The notes beneath the pieces are model-generated. The model was not told where the DNA came from, ran no database searches, and was given only the letters and a program-made list of their open reading frames with translations. Shown piece by piece: positions 61,560 through 64,000 of a stretch of DNA of 64,000 bases. This DNA comes from Dyadobacter soli (GTDB lineage: Bacteria > Bacteroidota > Bacteroidia > Cytophagales > Spirosomataceae), in assembly GCF_900101885.1 (NCBI RefSeq), contig NZ_FNAN01000018.1, positions 1 through 64,000 on the forward strand, read 5' to 3'. The stretch's first letter is position 1, and each line of letters begins with the position of its first letter. A program made the position numbers and the translations under genes.

Positions 61560-62899
61560 CAACCCAATACCATTTCACCCATGTAAACCGCGCCCGGCGC
61601 TGTTGCTTCCTGCGGGTGGGTGATATGCCACACAAATTCGTCGCGGAAATGGCGGATCGCGCTGGCTACGGGCCAGGCTGCGGCATCGCCGAGCGGACAA
61701 ATGGTGTTACCTTCTATCTTCTTCGAAATATCTACGAGCAGATCGATGTCGTGCATACTGCCGTGACCGTGTTCGATGCGGTGGAGGACCTTCTCCATCC
61801 AGCCGGTTCCTTCGCGGCACGGGCTGCATTGTCCGCAGGATTCGTGGTGGTAAAAACGCGAGAAGTTCCAGGTGTTACGTACGATACAGGCTGTTTCGTC
61901 GAATACGATAAAACCGCCCGAGCCGAGCATGGTACCTGTCGCGAAACCACCGTCGGAAAGCGATTCGTATGTCATCAGACGATCTTCACCGGCTGCTGTT
62001 TTGGTAATAAGGTTTGCGGGAAGAATAGGTACGGACGATCCACCGGCAACCAGTGCTTTCAGGTAATGTCCTTTGCGGATACCGCCGCAGTATTCATCCG
62101 AATTCAAAAACTCGTCTACGCTCACACCCAGCTCGATTTCATAAACACCGGGCTTTTGAATGTGTCCTGAGGCCGAAATCAGTTTAGTACCGGTGCTTCT
62201 GCCGATCCCGATCGCCGCATAAGCATCACCGCCGTTATTGATGATCCAGGACATATTTGCGATCGACTCGACATTGTTCACCACCGTTGGGCTCTGGTAA
62301 AGTCCTTTCACCGCAGGGAATGGCGGCTTGTTTCTCGGGTTACCTCTTTTACCTTCGAGCGATTCGAGCAATGCAGTTTCTTCACCGCATATGTAAGCGC
62401 CGCCGCCCGGCTGTACGACCAGTTCAAGGTCATAGCCCGAGCCAAGGATATTTTTACCTAAAAACCCTTGTGCTTTCGCTTCCGCAATGGCTTTTTCCAG
62501 AATGCGGATCACGTACATGAGCTCGCCGCGCACGTAGATGAACGACTTGTTGGCGCCCAATGCAAAGCTGGAAATGATCATACCCTCTATCAGAAGGTGA
62601 GGGATACATTTCATCAGATGGTGGTCCTTGAAAGTACCGGGCTCCGATTCATCGGCATTACATACCAGGTAACGGGGAACGCCCTCGGGCTTGGCCAGGA
62701 AGCCCCATTTCATACCCATAGGGAAACCAGCACCACCCCGGCCGCGCACACCTGATTTTTTTGCTTCTTCCACCACCTCCTCCGGGGTCATGGTTTTGAT
62801 AGCCTTTTCAACGGCAGTATAGCCTCCCTGTTTGCGATAAACATCGAAGGTTTCGATACCGGGGACATTAATATGCTCCGTTAAAATTTTTCTAGCCAT
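61559..62899 (-). CDS. nuoF: NADH-quinone oxidoreductase subunit F
   Basis: 446 aa. NADH/FMN site GRGGAGFPMGMKWGF at about 51-65, DESEPGTFKD, VQPGGGAYICGEETALLESL, and the 4Fe-4S motif ESCGQCSPCREGTGWM with a later Cys in NTICPLGDAAAWP. It oxidises NADH and passes electrons on through N3. Follows nuoE by 30 nt. The stop is shared with the start of the glycosyltransferase gene. Confidence 0.96.
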   Translation of the reverse strand: MARKILTEHINVPGIETFDVYRKQGGYTAVEKAIKTMTPEEVVEEAKKSGVRGRGGAGFPMGMKWGFLAKPEGVPRYLVCNADESEPGTFKDHHLMKCIPHLLIEGMIISSFALGANKSFIYVRGELMYVIRILEKAIAEAKAQGFLGKNILGSGYDLELVVQPGGGAYICGEETALLESLEGKRGNPRNKPPFPAVKGLYQSPTVVNNVESIANMSWIINNGGDAYAAIGIGRSTGTKLISASGHIQKPGVYEIELGVSVDEFLNSDEYCGGIRKGHYLKALVAGGSSVPILPANLITKTAAGEDRLMTYESLSDGGFATGTMLGSGGFIVFDETACIVRNTWNFSRFYHHESCGQCSPCREGTGWMEKVLHRIEHGHGSMHDIDLLVDISKKIEGNTICPLGDAAAWPVASAIRHFRDEFVWHITHPQEATAPGAVYMGEMVLG

Positions 62900-62929
62900 T
62901 TGAGGATAATATTTTCAGCTCCTGAAAGC

Positions 62930-63448
62930 TTATTTACTTAAATCTTCTATGATTTGGTCGACCTTCTCGTTGGTCAGATTCATGTAGAACTGCTCACGGA
63001 TCTGGAATACCGGCCCCCATCCGCATGCGGCGAGGCATTCTACTTCTTTCAATGTAAACAGGCCGTCGGCGGTGGTACCACCTGCGTCAATGCCCAGTTT
63101 TTGCTTCAAATGCCCGTACACATCTTCTCCGCCCATGAGGCAGCAAGGGCCTGTTCGGCAATATTCGATCACATGCTTGCCCACCGGGTCGAGGTGGTAC
63201 ATGGTATAAAAAGAAGCTACCTCGTAAACCTCAACGGGTTCTATGCTTAAAATACCTGCTACATAATCCATTACATCGCTGCTCAGCCAGCCCCATTGTT
63301 CCTGCGCCACGTGCAAAACAGGCAAAAGAGCCGATTTTTGGCGGCCCTCCGGATAACGTGCGATAATTTCTTTTACTGTTTCAAGTCGTTCGGGTGTGAA
63401 CGCAACCAGATTAGGTGATTCGGTCATTTCTAAATAGGTCTTTAACAA
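62930..63448 (-). CDS. nuoE: NADH-quinone oxidoreductase subunit E
   Basis: 172 aa. Thioredoxin-like 2Fe-2S (N1a) protein: EYCRTGPCCLMGG and VECLAACGWGPVFQI carry the four cysteine ligands. The N-terminal helical part (LPVLHVAQEQWGWLSSDVMD) is standard. Starts 3 nt after nuoD. Confidence 0.95.
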   Translation of the reverse strand: MLKTYLEMTESPNLVAFTPERLETVKEIIARYPEGRQKSALLPVLHVAQEQWGWLSSDVMDYVAGILSIEPVEVYEVASFYTMYHLDPVGKHVIEYCRTGPCCLMGGEDVYGHLKQKLGIDAGGTTADGLFTLKEVECLAACGWGPVFQIREQFYMNLTNEKVDQIIEDLSK

Positions 63449-63451
63449 ACT

Positions 63452-64000
63452 TTAAGCGTCCAGTTCACCTGCAATTACGTTCAGGCTACTCATCGTCAGG
63501 ATTGCATCCGACAGTGATGAGCCTTTGCACATTTCAGGATAAGCCTGATAATAAATAAAGCTTGGCCTGCGGAAATGCAGACGGTACGGAGCCCTGCCGC
63601 CATCGCTGATCAGGTAGAAGCCCAGCTCGCCGTTTCCTCCTTCCACAGCATGGTATACTTCCCCGGCCGGTGCGTCGATTTCGCCCATTACAATTTTGAA
63701 ATGGTAGATGAGCGCTTCCATATTGTGGTAAACCTCGTTTTTCGGAGGCAGGTAATATTCGGGAGCGTCGGCGTAGTAGGGGCCTTCGGGAAGATTGTTG
63801 ATGGCTTGCTCCACAATGCGAAGGCTTTGCCACATTTCTTCATTACGGACCATGTATCGGTCGTAAGTATCGCCATTCTGTCCGATGGGGACGTCGAATT
63901 CAAAATCCTCGTACGATGAATACGGGTTCATCACGCGCACGTCGTAATCCACACCCGCAGCACGCAGGTTAGGACCGGTGAAGCCGTAAGACAATGCTCT
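63452..64000 (-). CDS. nuoD: NADH-quinone oxidoreductase subunit D, C-terminal part (cut by window edge)
   Basis: About 183 C-terminal residues; the frame is open to the last base, so the N-terminal half lies beyond the window. GFTGPNLRAAGVDYDVR, the DAPAGEVYHAVEGGNGELGF segment and YEVAxxx-like ending IISDGGRAPYRLHFRRPSF, and LSDAILTMSSLNVIAGELDA match the 49-kDa subunit that forms the quinone site. First of the visible nuo genes, so nuoA-C should be upstream. Confidence 0.94.
   Translation of the reverse strand, partial: RALSYGFTGPNLRAAGVDYDVRVMNPYSSYEDFEFDVPIGQNGDTYDRYMVRNEEMWQSLRIVEQAINNLPEGPYYADAPEYYLPPKNEVYHNMEALIYHFKIVMGEIDAPAGEVYHAVEGGNGELGFYLISDGGRAPYRLHFRRPSFIYYQAYPEMCKGSSLSDAILTMSSLNVIAGELDA

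Overview
The window reads as a chromosomal segment of a Cytophagales bacterium (Bacteroidota), most like Dyadobacter or a close relative in the Spirosomaceae. The grounds are: -7 promoter elements of the Bacteroidota type (TAnnTTTG) in front of many genes, a type IX secretion (T9SS) cargo protein with a C-terminal sorting domain, porT beside ubiE, an ExbB-ExbD-ExbD-TonB cluster, BatD, and nuo (complex I) genes with a short NuoG. The genus is an inference; no 16S rRNA gene is present. Most of the window is ordinary core genome with small accessory islands. Identifications come from reading protein sequences without a database search.

Layout. 1-400: the cut end of an ISL3-type transposase gene and a terminator. 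0.4-7.5 kb: a T9SS cargo with seven propeller-like repeats, a membrane protein/histidine kinase/response regulator operon, a PD-(D/E)XK protein with a beta-barrel protein, then ubiE-porT. 7.6-7.9 kb: tRNA-Val(TAC) followed by a decayed, GC-rich-interrupted tRNA-Val relic. 7.9-12.5 kb: acyltransferase, ankyrin and other lipoproteins, a TlpA-like protein and a sugar-type oxidoreductase. 12.6-17.9 kb: a compact polysaccharide operon (bi-domain oxidoreductase, heparinase II/III-like protein, glycosyltransferase). 18-21.4 kb: a single-cysteine thioredoxin-like protein and a NuoI-NuoJ-NuoK set whose NuoI has a very long repetitive tail. 22-26 kb: PurF-like protein, a tandem palindromic repeat, recO, a secreted protein.

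25.9-28.9 kb is the most interesting part. A DUF3299-like protein, a histidine-rich lipoprotein, a MerC-like membrane protein and a COG0523/CobW GTPase are arranged around three copies of the palindrome TGCAAC-N3-GTTGCA, one of them inside a perfect 37-bp palindrome that covers a -7 element. This looks like a zinc-starvation (Zur-type) regulon. Just downstream, a tiny Cys/Lys-rich protein has its own canonical promoter overlapped by two different palindromes of metal-regulator type.

29-33.8 kb: recJ-lptB, ruvX, def, an omega-amidase-like hydrolase and gatC. 34.4-40.4 kb: the exbB-exbD-exbD-tonB energy-transduction operon, with a small membrane protein, a PstS-like lipoprotein and a TPR protein. 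40.5-48.7 kb: batD-aroC, a formylglycine-generating-enzyme-like/Gfo-Idh-MocA pair, an ABC-F ATPase and DedA. 48.7-53.5 kb: small regulators and a two-gene lipoprotein/membrane unit, gamma-carbonic anhydrase, YqgE, a metallophosphoesterase and a small cationic secreted peptide. 53.6-56.5 kb: gcvP. 56.6-64 kb on the minus strand: nuoJ, I, H, G, a GT-C-like membrane glycosyltransferase lodged between nuoG and nuoF, then nuoF, nuoE and the C-terminal part of nuoD, cut by the window edge.
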